64,000 nucleotides of DNA. It comes from Methylomonas sp. UP202. Lineage in GTDB: Bacteria; Pseudomonadota; Gammaproteobacteria; Methylococcales; Methylomonadaceae. A program made the position numbers and the translations under genes. Under the pieces are notes generated by a model, which was not told the DNA's origin, ran no database searches, and worked only from the letters and a program-made list of their open reading frames with translations. The stretch is from NCBI RefSeq assembly GCF_029910655.1, contig NZ_CP123897.1, forward strand, positions 4,453,547 through 4,517,546. The letters run 5' to 3'. This document shows, one piece after another, positions 41,025 through 50,135 of the stretch; the stretch's first letter is position 1, and every line of letters starts with the position of its first letter.

Positions 41025-41237
41025 ATGGTAGGCAAAATTTTGACGATTGCCGGCGCCGGTCTGTTATTGCTCGGCTTGGCAATAAGCCATGCGCCTTGGC
41101 TGTTGAATTGGTTCGGCAAACTACCCGGCGATATTTCGATTCAAACCGAAAACAGTCGAGTCTTCATTCCGATCACGTCGATGCTGGTCGTCAGCCTGTT
41201 GCTGAGCTTGCTAAGCCATCTGATTTTGCGGAAATAA
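41025..41237 (+). CDS. DUF2905 small membrane protein
   Basis: A 70-residue protein with two transmembrane helices (ILTIAGAGLLLLGLAISHA and MLVVSLLLSLLSHLIL) joined by NWFGKLPGDISIQTENSRVF, the DUF2905 core. GGAGG stands eight bases before the start. Common in bacteria, role unknown. It is 14 bases upstream of the hydrolase gene and probably co-transcribed with it. Confidence 0.88.
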   Translation: MVGKILTIAGAGLLLLGLAISHAPWLLNWFGKLPGDISIQTENSRVFIPITSMLVVSLLLSLLSHLILRK

Positions 41238-41251
41238 CGTCATCCGTCTCT

Positions 41252-41758
41252 ATGAAACACTTAGTCATCTACAACCACGGCATGGACAGTATTCCCTGGG
41301 GCGAGAAGGCCTTGGCACTGGCCAACGTCGCCGAGCGGCGCGGGTTTCGTTTCAAAAGCATCGATTATCGGCCCAACAACGATCCGGACTGGCGGGTTTC
41401 CCGACTGCTGGCCGAAAATTTGCCAGCGCACGATAAGCTGGTTTTGGTCGGTTCGAGCATGGGCGCCTATGTCGCCACGGTCGCCGCCGAAGCACTGAAT
41501 CCGCACGGCTTGTTCTTGATCGCGCCCGCCTTCTATCTGCCGGGGTACGCCCGCGACCGTTTCGCACCGGGGACTACGAATATCGAAGTCTTTCACGGCT
41601 GGCGGGACGACGTGGTCCCACCGGAACATGCCTGGCGATTTTGCCGGGAACACGGTGCCCGCTTGCATCTATACGACGCCGATCATCGCTTGCTCAGTAT
41701 TCTGCCGGCGATGAGCGCGGCCTTCGACCGCTTTCTCGCGGCGTTAAGCGTCGACTAA
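41252..41758 (+). CDS. Small alpha/beta-hydrolase-fold protein
   Basis: A 168-residue protein with the nucleophile elbow GSSMG in VLVGSSMGAYVATVAAEAL, an APAFYLPG segment, WRDDVVPPEHA (acid residue) and DADHRLLS (histidine). This is a complete minimal catalytic triad as in YqiA-like esterases. Start at 41252 (MKHLVIYNHGMDS). Substrate unknown. Confidence 0.82.
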   Translation: MKHLVIYNHGMDSIPWGEKALALANVAERRGFRFKSIDYRPNNDPDWRVSRLLAENLPAHDKLVLVGSSMGAYVATVAAEALNPHGLFLIAPAFYLPGYARDRFAPGTTNIEVFHGWRDDVVPPEHAWRFCREHGARLHLYDADHRLLSILPAMSAAFDRFLAALSVD

Positions 41759-41790
41759 TCCATAGCACAAGCACATCGGAAACCGACCGA

Positions 41791-42132
41791 CTAGTAACGC
41801 CCGTTACCCAACCAAGCACCCGCCGCCGCGCCAACGCCGGCCGCCAACGGATCGCCGCCACCGAACTGATAACCCATCGCCCCGCCGACCACGCCACCCA
41901 ATAGTCCTGTCGGTGAACGCTGTTCGTAACGGTAATAGACCGGCGGTGGCGGCGGTGCATAATAGCGAGGTACCGGTACGTACTCGACAACTCTAGGCGG
42001 CATGTAGATGATCCGCTCCCGAATTATCGGGCCGTGCCCATGGTGGTGATGGCCGTGATGCCAACCGTGACCGTCGGCGCTAACCGCTGACGAAAATATC
42101 AAGCCAACAATCATGAATTTCAAAGTGTTCAT
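41791..42132 (-). CDS. Exported His-rich glycine-zipper protein
   Basis: A 113-residue exported protein. A signal peptide (MNTLKFMIVGLIFSSAVSA) is followed by a histidine-rich stretch (HGWHHGHHHHGHG), a proline/tyrosine-rich middle (YYAPPPPPVYYRYE) and a C-terminal glycine-zipper segment (GLLGGVVGGAMGYQFGGG, AAGVGAAAGAWLG) like that of Rick_17kDa/SlyB envelope proteins. The histidines could bind metal. GGAG lies before the start. Envelope location likely; role unknown. Confidence 0.72.
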   Translation of the reverse strand: MNTLKFMIVGLIFSSAVSADGHGWHHGHHHHGHGPIIRERIIYMPPRVVEYVPVPRYYAPPPPPVYYRYEQRSPTGLLGGVVGGAMGYQFGGGDPLAAGVGAAAGAWLGNGRY

Positions 42133-42462
42133 CGCATAGCTCCTTTTCCTGGGTGCTTGGACCAGAGCATGCGCCGCGACACTTAATGTTGACTTAAAAT
42201 CGACCCTCGGGCGACTAAACAGATAATAGAACTTACGCCATCTCGATTGCCGGGCCGGGCAGGCACACGTCGAATGCCTTACTCCGCCAGCAAGGTAATC
42301 GCCAGTCGTTGTTAATCGTGCGCGTCACAGTTAGTTTGGACCACAAAACGTCCATTGCCGGCGTCCTTGAGTAGATGGTTGGTACGCGGCTTCCCCGTGA
42401 CTAAACCGATCCTTCAATTCGCCGTCGGAACAGGCGACCTTATCGGCGACGCTGTAGTTTTC
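42133..42462. other. Gene-free stretch
   Basis: 330 bases between the glycine-zipper gene and the 3' end of the Maf gene. I see no reading frame, strong hairpin or promoter beyond the ribosome site of the glycine-zipper gene. Confidence 0.4.
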
Positions 42463-44994
42463 TCAACCGACATCCGCCGAACCAACCGCCGAGTCGGCTC
42501 TGATTTTGGCTAATTGCAAGCGCATCGCCAAGGCCGCCTCCAATCCCGGCTTGTTCGTCAACAAGTGATCGAGCATCAATTCAGCCGCTTCGTAAATACC
42601 CTGATCCAGATATAAACGCGCCAATTTCAACTGAGCCGCACTATCGTCCGGAAACCTGCGAATGTAGGCATTGTAAGTGTCGATCGCCACCAGAATGTCG
42701 CCGTGTAAGCGCTGAATTTCAGCGTACCAAGGCTGGTAAAGCGGATTCAACCGCGACAGGCATTCCAGTGCCAGATTGGCGTAATACACGTCATCGCGCT
42801 CGACCGCGATCACGACGATACGCGCCAGCGCTTCTTCCAACAACGAGTCCCCACCGTCGACAATCTGGCGATACGCATCCAGCGCCGCATCGTGATCGCG
42901 TGCCAACTCAGCCAAATAACCGGTTATCAGTGCTTGATACGGCGCGACATTTTCCGGTTCAGGGTGTTTTCGCAGACTATTTCGCAAGTCCGCCAATTCT
43001 TCGACTTTTTGGTGTTTGAATAGCATCCCCGCCCGTTGCCTCAGGTTTTGCAAGCTGCTTTGGCCTTTGGCTTGAACAAAATGCCGGGTTTCCCTATCGT
43101 GCAGTACCCGTAGATAGGCGCTATCCAATTCGGCCAGCTCGTGTTGCAGCGCCGCCGGGATTAATTCCGCCGCGAAACGCCGGCGCCATAAACGGACGCG
43201 ACCGAAACTTCGATCCTTACGGGCTTGAGCAATCAACACGCTAAAATCCGGATGCAAGGCCAGCTCCTGTTGCCTGGCCAATACTCTGTCGATCGAGGCT
43301 TCGATCAATTGCAGCAGCTTAGCCGCGCCGTCGCGATAGGCATCGTAAAATACGTTACCAAGCTGTTTTGCCTCTTCGGCGGTCCAATCCTGGTCGTTAA
43401 ACGGTTTCGCCAGCTTGATAAAACGGCGTATGCCGAACTTCTTAACCAAGCGGCTGTAGTGGCGGTGTTCGCGCTTGAGCTTTTTCTCGATTTTATCGAG
43501 CTTCTGCTTGTCCTTGTACTCACCAATCACGCCGTGTTCGTTGTACATCGTGTCGTTGATACGTCGGGCGTCTTCCACCAGTTTGGCGATGGAGCGAATC
43601 TGAAATCGCGCTCTACGCAAATCCGTCAAGGCCTTGACGTAATACGCGGCTTCCTCGTCGGAACCCGCCAGGCGTGATTGAACAATGTCGGCTACATCAA
43701 CCGCTGTTTGCGGCAAATCGAGTTCTGCAAGCGCTACATAGCCTATGCCGTCGACTTTGGCGGCATGCTCGGACACATTGACGATGTCGCAACCGGCGGC
43801 GGATAGATGACGGGCTTGCAACGCTAGCGAGTGTATCGCTTGGGCAAAGTCGCAACTGGTCGGCGCCATGCCGCCAGCGTTTGTCTGCACTTGCAGGGAC
43901 GTCAAATTGAAGCGCGGCCCGGCCAGAGCTTCGTTACTGCCTTTGGCATGGGTAAAGCCGTCGCGGGTAAAACATAAATCAACACCGGCCAGTACGATTC
44001 GCCGGAAGCCAAAACGATAAGCCACCTGCAGTGCTGTGTTCGTCACGGTCGGTCCAACGCTTTCCAGGTTGGGGCAATTCAGATCGCTGGTCCAGGGCAA
44101 GCGATCGCCTAAATACAAGGCCAGGCCTCGCCATTGATTTAACAGGGTAGGCACGGTGTGATGGGAACAGACGAAAACGGTGCGCTCGTCGAACTCCAGC
44201 ATTTCCTTGCTAATATCGAAGCTGAGTTCGGTCGGATCGACCGAAAAAATGAAGTCGGGATATAGATCGGCTTGCAACAATTGTCGGGCGATCCTGGAAA
44301 CGGCAAAAACGACCAAACGGTCGCGATGGGTCCTGACCCAAGGCAGCGCGCTATCCAAGGACGGGCCGCCGGCCAACAGAACCACAGTTTTACCGGCGAA
44401 GGCCCCCGCCAACAATTTGGCGGGCAATTTGTTGTCGGCAATGTTATGGATTTGCCGGGCAATGAATGCCTCCGCGCCTAATTCGACGCTGGTCTGCCAA
44501 TGCAGTTGCGACAATAGTTCGGTAACATGCCAACTCAGCTCGGCATATTCCTCTATATAGTCGTCCTGGGCGCAGATTGCATTGTATGACCGGACCGCAT
44601 CGATATAGAAATAGTCGGTAATCTTAAAGCGACCGATAGCGTCCACCCAATCGCTCATCGCGATACAGGCCATACGCTCGTCCATACCCGTCAATAAACC
44701 GTTAGCGTCGAGCGCCGCTAGTACCGACTCCAGTTCGATAAACAGATAGCGGGTTCCGTTAGGTAGCGGCCTCGCTTGCAAATAACGAAGCAGTAAACCG
44801 GAATCGGTGCCGATTATGACGTTTAACGCGTCTTCTTCGAACAAAGCCTTGCCGAACTTCGTATCGAATAGCACCTCGGCGCTAACCTTATCGAAGCCGT
44901 GCCGATTCAGGTTGTAATAGTACCGTTCCCCGAAATCGTTAACGCACAATGGCCCCAAGCGTTGTTCTTCCGAACCCTGTTCGCACTGTGTCAT
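42463..44994 (-). CDS. Flagellin-modifying Maf-type glycosyltransferase (DUF115/MptE-like) with TPR tail
   Basis: An 843-residue protein of the motility accessory factor (Maf) family. The central DUF115 domain has AGKTVVLLAGGPSLDSALPW, IFSVDPTELS and RRIVLAGVDLCFTRDGFTHA, the signature of Maf proteins that attach nonulosonic acids (pseudaminic or legionaminic) to flagellin Ser/Thr. An N-terminal Maf domain lies before it. The C-terminal 200 residues are helical repeats of TPR type (PYQALITGYLAELARDHDAA, RFPDDSAAQLKLARLYLDQG). It is directly downstream of a flagellin gene, and NeuB/NeuD/nucleotidyltransferase genes lie 6 kb upstream, so target and donor genes are both at hand. Confidence 0.85.
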   Translation of the reverse strand: MTQCEQGSEEQRLGPLCVNDFGERYYYNLNRHGFDKVSAEVLFDTKFGKALFEEDALNVIIGTDSGLLLRYLQARPLPNGTRYLFIELESVLAALDANGLLTGMDERMACIAMSDWVDAIGRFKITDYFYIDAVRSYNAICAQDDYIEEYAELSWHVTELLSQLHWQTSVELGAEAFIARQIHNIADNKLPAKLLAGAFAGKTVVLLAGGPSLDSALPWVRTHRDRLVVFAVSRIARQLLQADLYPDFIFSVDPTELSFDISKEMLEFDERTVFVCSHHTVPTLLNQWRGLALYLGDRLPWTSDLNCPNLESVGPTVTNTALQVAYRFGFRRIVLAGVDLCFTRDGFTHAKGSNEALAGPRFNLTSLQVQTNAGGMAPTSCDFAQAIHSLALQARHLSAAGCDIVNVSEHAAKVDGIGYVALAELDLPQTAVDVADIVQSRLAGSDEEAAYYVKALTDLRRARFQIRSIAKLVEDARRINDTMYNEHGVIGEYKDKQKLDKIEKKLKREHRHYSRLVKKFGIRRFIKLAKPFNDQDWTAEEAKQLGNVFYDAYRDGAAKLLQLIEASIDRVLARQQELALHPDFSVLIAQARKDRSFGRVRLWRRRFAAELIPAALQHELAELDSAYLRVLHDRETRHFVQAKGQSSLQNLRQRAGMLFKHQKVEELADLRNSLRKHPEPENVAPYQALITGYLAELARDHDAALDAYRQIVDGGDSLLEEALARIVVIAVERDDVYYANLALECLSRLNPLYQPWYAEIQRLHGDILVAIDTYNAYIRRFPDDSAAQLKLARLYLDQGIYEAAELMLDHLLTNKPGLEAALAMRLQLAKIRADSAVGSADVG

Positions 44995-45061
44995 GTTTGG
45001 AACCCCGGTTAGTCGGCATCTCGACCATTATCCCGTTTGCACGGCTAAACTCAAGCCGGCG

Positions 45062-45916
45062 TTATTGCAACAACTGCAACACGCCTTGCGTTACTTTGTT
45101 GGCCTGCGCCAGCATCGCGGTTCCAGCCTGTTGCAAGATTTGGCCGCGACTCAAGTTCGAAGTTTCCGAAGCAAAATCGGCATCCATAATCCGCGAACGC
45201 GCCGAACTTTGATTTTCGATAGACGATTGCAAGTTGGAGATCGTCGTCATAAACCGGTTCTGAATCGCACCCAAATTGGAACGGAACACGTCGACTTTTC
45301 GAATCGCGGTATCGATTGCGTTAATCGCCGACCGAACGTTGTTTGAGGTCGCGTCGGAACCGATCGACAATTTAGTGCCGAACAAGGCGCTTAAGCTATT
45401 AACGGTCGCCAAATCCGAGACTGTCACCGAAATTTGGTTGTCGGTCGCGGTGTTGGCACCGATCTGAAAATTGGCATTTTTTAACGAACCGTTCAAAATT
45501 TTCTTGCCGTTGAATTCGGTATTTTGAATGATACGCTTGACCTCGGCACCCAATTGCTTGAATTCCGTCTGCAATTTTTGTCGGTCTTCGGTACTCACCG
45601 CCGCCCGGTTGGCCGCTTGCACGGCAAGGTCGCGCATGCGCTGCAAAGTCTCTGTGATGGTTCCCATCCCCGCCTCAGCGGTTTGCGCCATCGAAATGCC
45701 GTCGTTGGCGTTGCGCATCGCGACCGTCATGCCGCGAATTTGCGACGTCATTCTATCGGCTATCGCCAAGCCGGCCGCATCGTCCTTGGCGCTGTTGACT
45801 CGCAAACCAGAGGACAGACGTTCCATCGACGTTTGCAAACTGTCGTTCGTCCTGCTTAAAAACTTTTGGCTGTTCAACGAAGCGATGTTCGTATTAATGA
45901 CCATTGATGATGGCAT
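45062..45916 (-). CDS. fliC: Flagellin (copy 1)
   Basis: A 284-residue flagellin with the conserved N-terminal coil (VINTNIASLNSQKFL, RLSSGLRVNSAKDDAAGLAI) and C-terminal coil (QSSARSRIMDADFASETSNL, QAGTAMLAQANKVTQGVLQL). The variable centre is short (about 160-200) and lacks outer D2/D3 domains. It forms the filament after export by the flagellar type III system. It closely resembles copy 2 at 49191, differing mostly in the centre and scattered sites. The start is MPSSMVINTN; the ATG four codons later is possible. A weak sigma28-like pair (TAAAGTAA-N11-GGCATGAA) lies at 45982-46008. Confidence 0.95.
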   Translation of the reverse strand: MPSSMVINTNIASLNSQKFLSRTNDSLQTSMERLSSGLRVNSAKDDAAGLAIADRMTSQIRGMTVAMRNANDGISMAQTAEAGMGTITETLQRMRDLAVQAANRAAVSTEDRQKLQTEFKQLGAEVKRIIQNTEFNGKKILNGSLKNANFQIGANTATDNQISVTVSDLATVNSLSALFGTKLSIGSDATSNNVRSAINAIDTAIRKVDVFRSNLGAIQNRFMTTISNLQSSIENQSSARSRIMDADFASETSNLSRGQILQQAGTAMLAQANKVTQGVLQLLQ

Positions 45917-46517
45917 GATCGTTCTCCCGGTTTATCCTGAATGAAGTAGGCATGTTTGCCGCCATCCAGAATCAATCACTTTTCATGCCAACAAATAAAA
46001 TTACTTTATTTTCAATAAATTATAAAATTTTGCTTCGTGAAACATCGCCTATCTATCCGTAGCGGCAACGGGATTTTGCCGCTACGCTTGCCGCCAACGC
46101 CGGCCGGCGACAATTTTTTGACGACACGCCGCCGTACAATTATCGGACGCGCCTAATAATCTTCCCTCGCCGCTCAAAGCAGACTGAGACAAGTGTCGAC
46201 GGGATTTTGCCGAAGCTTTACCGCAGTAAAATGATTGGCCTCGCAAGTGGCCGTTGAACACTAAAACCGGCGACCTAACATTTCCGGCCCTGCCATTTTT
46301 ACGACACGTTCAGATTGATAGCTATTTTCGAGATCCGAAGAATTCCGGAGGCGGGGATCAGCGAGAAAGCTGATTTGGCATTTCGATAGGATAAAGAATG
46401 AGTTTACTTCTACTTGGAGTTGACGCACGAAAAGCTCAAGCAACACCCCCTTAGCACAGGATTGAACCAATCTCGCGGAAGCCGATCTTGGGCAGTTTTC
46501 TAAACTGGCGATTGAAC
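45917..46517. other. 600-base gene-poor gap between flagellin 1 and fliT
   Basis: It holds the flagellin 1 promoter region near its left end, an A/T-rich patch (45985-46030), the strong hairpin at 46058-46086 and a second copy of ACGGGATTTTGCCG at 46199-46212. A 69-codon frame at 46261-46470 has no start signal or similarity and is probably chance. I recognise no gene. Confidence 0.45.
46058..46086. repeat. 11-bp perfect hairpin
   Basis: Arms CGTAGCGGCAA (46058-46068) and TTGCCGCTACG (46076-46086) with loop CGGGATT. No T run on either strand. It lies about 140 bases upstream of flagellin 1 and could be part of a transcript end, an operator or a small RNA. Confidence 0.6.
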
Positions 46518-46841
46518 TTAACCAGCGCGATAGGCGCGTAACGCCCGCTTGCCTTTTTCGAAAGCCAATTGATTGGTCTTGGCTTGAGCTTGAAGTTGTT
46601 GGATCTGCGCCAGAAACGCGTTATCCAGTTCGGCCACGTTCCGCGCGAACTGCTTCGCCTGAGGTTTTTCCGATTCGGCTAGCGGCATCGTCGCTAACGC
46701 CTCCAGCCAAGCCTGCCTCTCGTTCAATAAAACCGACAAATTTTCCCAGTCCTCCTGGGTTATGTGGCCTTTTATGGCTGCGTTAAATTGCTCCAGACGC
46801 TCTTGCCAGGCCAAGAAATCAACGCGAGGACCGGTTGCCAT
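46518..46841 (-). CDS. fliT: FliT-like flagellar chaperone
   Basis: A 107-residue helical protein directly after fliS, its start sharing a base with the fliS stop (TGATG). Position, size and composition (three helices with WQERLEQFNAAIKG, LLNERQAWLEAL, KTNQLAFEKGKRALRAYR) match FliT, the chaperone of the cap protein FliD and a modulator of FlhDC in enterics. Sequence is poorly conserved in this family, so the call rests mainly on synteny fliD-fliS-fliT. Confidence 0.72.
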   Translation of the reverse strand: MATGPRVDFLAWQERLEQFNAAIKGHITQEDWENLSVLLNERQAWLEALATMPLAESEKPQAKQFARNVAELDNAFLAQIQQLQAQAKTNQLAFEKGKRALRAYRAG

Positions 46842-47227
46842 CACGCAATCGCATCCCAAGCTTCCTTAATGTCGCGCATCAATGTCGCGACTTCGTTAAG
46901 CTTGTCTTCGCTGTTTTCGCGACTGGCTTCCAATAGCCGGATATTCATATAGTCGTATAGTTGGCGCAGATTGGCCGCGATTTCGCCGCCACGTTCCAAA
47001 TCCACGGCTTCGTTCAAGCCGCCAACGATGCCGATCGCCTTGGAGATGTAGATGCTTTTGGCCTCCATGTCATGATGGGCTATCGCGCCCTTCGCGGAGT
47101 TGACTCTAGCCAAGAAACCCTCCATCAACATCTGAATCAAACGATGCGGAGAATCCTCTCCGAGACCGCTGGAAGTGTGCACATCGGCATATTGCCTAGC
47201 ACCTCTCTTATGGGCATCTATATACAT
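46841..47227 (-). CDS. fliS: Flagellin export chaperone FliS
   Basis: A 128-residue helical protein with the FliS hallmarks: an early tyrosine (ARQYADV), SPHRLIQMLMEGFLARVNSAKGAI, ISKAIGIVGGLNEAVDLERGG and LRQLYDYMNIRLLEAS. FliS binds the flagellin C-terminus in the cytosol and stops early polymerisation. It sits 19 bases after fliD and overlaps fliT. Confidence 0.93.
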   Translation of the reverse strand: MYIDAHKRGARQYADVHTSSGLGEDSPHRLIQMLMEGFLARVNSAKGAIAHHDMEAKSIYISKAIGIVGGLNEAVDLERGGEIAANLRQLYDYMNIRLLEASRENSEDKLNEVATLMRDIKEAWDAIA

Positions 47228-47245
47228 GGGAATCCCCCTTCCGGT

Positions 47246-48649
47246 TTATAAATTATTGATCCAACTTGTCAAAAATGAACCAGTCGAATTAAATTGCCCG
47301 ACCAGCACATCCATCGCGGTAAATTGCTTTTGCAAGGATTTCTGAAAGTTATCCATCCTAACCTGCACGTCGGTCCGCCTATCTTCCAATGTGGTTAATT
47401 GCTTTTTCAACGAGCTTTGCTGAGTATCCAAGTTACCGCCGGACTGCAACAAGCCCGTTAACGTCGAGTCCAGACGGGTGGCAACACCGTCGCTCGAAGA
47501 AAACACATCGCCAACCGAATCGAAATCGGCCGCCAACGCGGTATCCAACTGGGTGCTGTCCAAGGACATCACACCGTCTTTATCGATTTTGACACCAATC
47601 AACGCTAAAGAGTTGTAATTGCCTGTCGCCGACGAAACCACCGAGGTCGTATTTGTCCGCACTTGGCTGGTGACATAACGTAAGGTGGCATCGCCAATTA
47701 ACGCGCCGTTACCGTCGCCGCTGCCATCGGTACTGCCGCCGTATTTGCCAAGGTCTTTGGTGGTGGTGTGCAGTTTGTTGTAAGCGGTAACGAAACTGTT
47801 GATAGACTTGGTAATCGCGGCCTTATCCACACCGATGTCTATGTTTACCGAAGTACCAGGCTCCTGGGACTGTAAATTGAGCGTCACTCCCGGTAAGACA
47901 TCGGTGATAGTATTGCTGCTACGCGTTGCAGTCTGTCCGTCCACCTTAATAATCGCGTCTTGGGCAACCGATGGGTTATCGAAATTCGTCGAAAACAACT
48001 GAGACAGCCCGGAAGTATCCGTATCGTTGCCGTCGCTATCGCTACCACTGACAGTAAACGCATTCGTCGTGCCGCTGTTTTTGGCTGTCAACACCAGTTT
48101 AGATACCGTGCCGGTTCCGGCGGCATTGTCGACATTAACGATGCTGGCGCTGACGAAACTATTGTCCGAAGCGCTGTTGATCGCATCGCGCATTTTCTCC
48201 AGCGTATTGTTACTACTGTCCACGGTCAGGCTGAATGTCGAACCCGAGGTCGCGGTAAACGATAAAGTACCGGTACCGACCGTCGTAGTCGTAATATCGG
48301 AAAACTCGGCTTTGGCGATCGACTTTTGAGCCTTGGCCAGCTGGGTCACTTCCAGCGAATATGAACCGGCAACCGCCGAGGCTCCGGCGGTTGCCTTCAA
48401 AATAGATTCGTCGGAGGAGGAAGCGGTGTGGGTCTTAAAAACACTACCGTCTTTCAACGAAGCGAGCGCCGTCTGAAAGTCTGACAGTCCGCTCTTCAAC
48501 GTACCCAAGCCGCTCAACCGAGAGTTGGCGGCGTCCTCCTGACGCTGAATCGCGTTGAAGGCCGGCTGGCCCTCAGCGGTTACCAATTGAGAGACCAGCG
48601 AATTAATGTCGATACCGCTACCGATACCTGTCGTGGAAACTATGCTCAT
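47246..48649 (-). CDS. fliD: Flagellar hook-associated protein 2, filament cap FliD
   Basis: A 467-residue FliD. The N-terminal domain has GIGSGIDINSLVSQLVTAEGQPAFNAI; the middle is Ser/Thr/Gly/Asp rich; the C-terminal FliD_C coil ends with FTAMDVLVGQFNSTGSFLTSWINNL. FliD forms the cap under which flagellin folds at the filament tip, and can act in adhesion. It follows flaG by 34 bases. Many serines and threonines in the middle could be glycosylation targets. Confidence 0.95.
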   Translation of the reverse strand: MSIVSTTGIGSGIDINSLVSQLVTAEGQPAFNAIQRQEDAANSRLSGLGTLKSGLSDFQTALASLKDGSVFKTHTASSSDESILKATAGASAVAGSYSLEVTQLAKAQKSIAKAEFSDITTTTVGTGTLSFTATSGSTFSLTVDSSNNTLEKMRDAINSASDNSFVSASIVNVDNAAGTGTVSKLVLTAKNSGTTNAFTVSGSDSDGNDTDTSGLSQLFSTNFDNPSVAQDAIIKVDGQTATRSSNTITDVLPGVTLNLQSQEPGTSVNIDIGVDKAAITKSINSFVTAYNKLHTTTKDLGKYGGSTDGSGDGNGALIGDATLRYVTSQVRTNTTSVVSSATGNYNSLALIGVKIDKDGVMSLDSTQLDTALAADFDSVGDVFSSSDGVATRLDSTLTGLLQSGGNLDTQQSSLKKQLTTLEDRRTDVQVRMDNFQKSLQKQFTAMDVLVGQFNSTGSFLTSWINNL

Positions 48650-48683
48650 GACACCCTCCTCAACGAACCGCCGCTATCCCACG

Positions 48684-49121
48684 CTAAGCCCGATCCTGAA
48701 TAACCGAACCTTGATGCCCGTCTAACTCTTGCATTCGCCTGATAAACGCCAACATTTCCTCCGACGGAATTTGCCTTACCACATCGCCGGTTTCGCTATC
48801 GACAATCTTGACGACCAATTCTTGCGTTGAATCGTCCACTTTAAATTGCAGATTGCGGGTTACGGCCTGCAACAGCGAATTGCCTTGATCGGCCGCCTGC
48901 TTTACCGTATCCAATGTCACTTTAGCGTCGTTCTGCTTGTCCTCGTCCTGTTTCGAATTCAAAGAAGACGCCGTTGAATCGCTTTGCAACGCAGACACCG
49001 CCGAACTGGCTTGATTCGCCTCGGTTCTAGTGCTGGAAAACGACTTTTCATCCGTTTGCTTATCGGTTTTCACAACAGTCAAGGGGGCTAGCTTCAGCAC
49101 ATTTGAAATTTCACTATTCAT
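48684..49121 (-). CDS. flaG: FlaG family protein
   Basis: A 145-residue protein with a disordered Ser/Gln/Asp-rich N-terminal half and a conserved C-terminal FlaG domain: LQFKVDDSTQELVVKIVDSETG and VVRQIPSEEMLAFIRRMQEL. FlaG affects filament length in polar flagellates. The start at 49121 is preceded by GGTGAG; a GTG three codons upstream is the alternative. It heads the flaG-fliD-fliS-fliT run. Confidence 0.88.
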   Translation of the reverse strand: MNSEISNVLKLAPLTVVKTDKQTDEKSFSSTRTEANQASSAVSALQSDSTASSLNSKQDEDKQNDAKVTLDTVKQAADQGNSLLQAVTRNLQFKVDDSTQELVVKIVDSETGDVVRQIPSEEMLAFIRRMQELDGHQGSVIQDRA

Positions 49122-49155
49122 GATGCTCACCCTATGTTGTCAGTGTTAAAGGAAC

Positions 49156-49178
49156 GATTGCGCCATGACGGCGCAATC
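49156..49178 (-). terminator. Hairpin terminator after flagellin 2
   Basis: Arms GATTGCGCC (49156-49164) and GGCGCAATC (49170-49178), loop of five bases, 12 bases beyond the flagellin 2 stop codon. The T tract after it is broken (GTTCCTTT), so termination may be partial and some readthrough into flaG is possible. Confidence 0.65.
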
Positions 49179-49190
49179 TTCCTATCCAAA

Positions 49191-50039
49191 CTACCGGAGC
49201 AAACTCAAGACGTTTTGCGTAGACTGATTCGCTTGCGCCAACATTGCGGTACCCGCTTGTTGCAGAATTTGCTGTCTACTCAAGTTCGATGTCTCTGTCG
49301 CGAAGTCCGCATCCAGGATCCGGGATCTTGCCGCGCTTTGATTCTCGATCGACGAGTTCAAGTTGGCAATTGTCGTTGTAAACCGGTTTTGAATCGCACC
49401 CAATGTAGATCTAAAAGTATCTATCTTTTTGATCGCGGTATCAATCGCTGTCATTGCCGATCTGACGTTTCCAGAGGTCGCCATCGACCCAATCGACAAT
49501 TTGGTACCGAACAAGGCGCTCAAGCTGTTGACCGCGGTTAAATCGGAAATATTCACGGAAACCTGGTTATCCGTGGCGGTATTGGCACCCACTTGAAAGT
49601 TAGCGTTTTTCAACGAACCGTTCAAAATTTTCTTACCGTTGAATTCGGTATTCTGAATGATACGTTTCATCTCCAAACCCAATTGCTTGAATTCGGTTTG
49701 TAATTTCTCGCGGTCGGAAGAACCGACCGCCGCCCTGTTGGCCGCCTGTACGGACAAATCGCGCATCCGTTGCAAGGTATCGGTGAGAGCGCCCATGCCG
49801 GACTCCGCCGTTTGCGCCATCGAAATACCGTCGTTCGCGTTACGCACCGCCACCGTCATACCCCGGATTTGCGATGTCATCTTGTCGCTAATCGCTAAAC
49901 CGGCCGCGTCGTCTTTCGCGGAATTCACCCGCAAACCGGAAGATAAGCGCTCCATCGAAGTCTGCAAAGACATGTTGGTATTGCTCAAAAACCTTTGACT
50001 GTTCAACGAAGCTACGTTTGTGTTGATTACCATTGCCAT
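49191..50039 (-). CDS. fliC: Flagellin (copy 2)
   Basis: A 282-residue flagellin, very similar to copy 1: VINTNVASLNSQRFL, RLSSGLRVNSAKDDAAGLAI and QAGTAMLAQANQSTQNVLSLL. The start at 50039 (MAMVINTN) follows GGAGGGTAACATC; the ATG five codons upstream lies over this ribosome site. A good sigma28 promoter precedes it. As in copy 1, the centre is short. The two copies flank the cap and chaperone genes. Confidence 0.95.
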   Translation of the reverse strand: MAMVINTNVASLNSQRFLSNTNMSLQTSMERLSSGLRVNSAKDDAAGLAISDKMTSQIRGMTVAVRNANDGISMAQTAESGMGALTDTLQRMRDLSVQAANRAAVGSSDREKLQTEFKQLGLEMKRIIQNTEFNGKKILNGSLKNANFQVGANTATDNQVSVNISDLTAVNSLSALFGTKLSIGSMATSGNVRSAMTAIDTAIKKIDTFRSTLGAIQNRFTTTIANLNSSIENQSAARSRILDADFATETSNLSRQQILQQAGTAMLAQANQSTQNVLSLLR

Positions 50040-50135
50040 GATGTTACCCTCCAAAATCCGAAAACTGAGCCGCCGCCGGAATTATTTGTTTTGGTTGATT
50101 TACGAAAAAAAGGTTTGTTTTCAAACTCGCTGGAT

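Noticed and set aside
45949-45964. Sigma54-like site upstream of flagellin 1
   Set aside because: The GG-N10-GC spacing occurs but flanking bases match the consensus poorly; not claimed as a feature.
46261-46470. 69-codon minus-strand frame in the flagellar gap
   Set aside because: No ribosome site, no similarity, composition unlike neighbouring genes.
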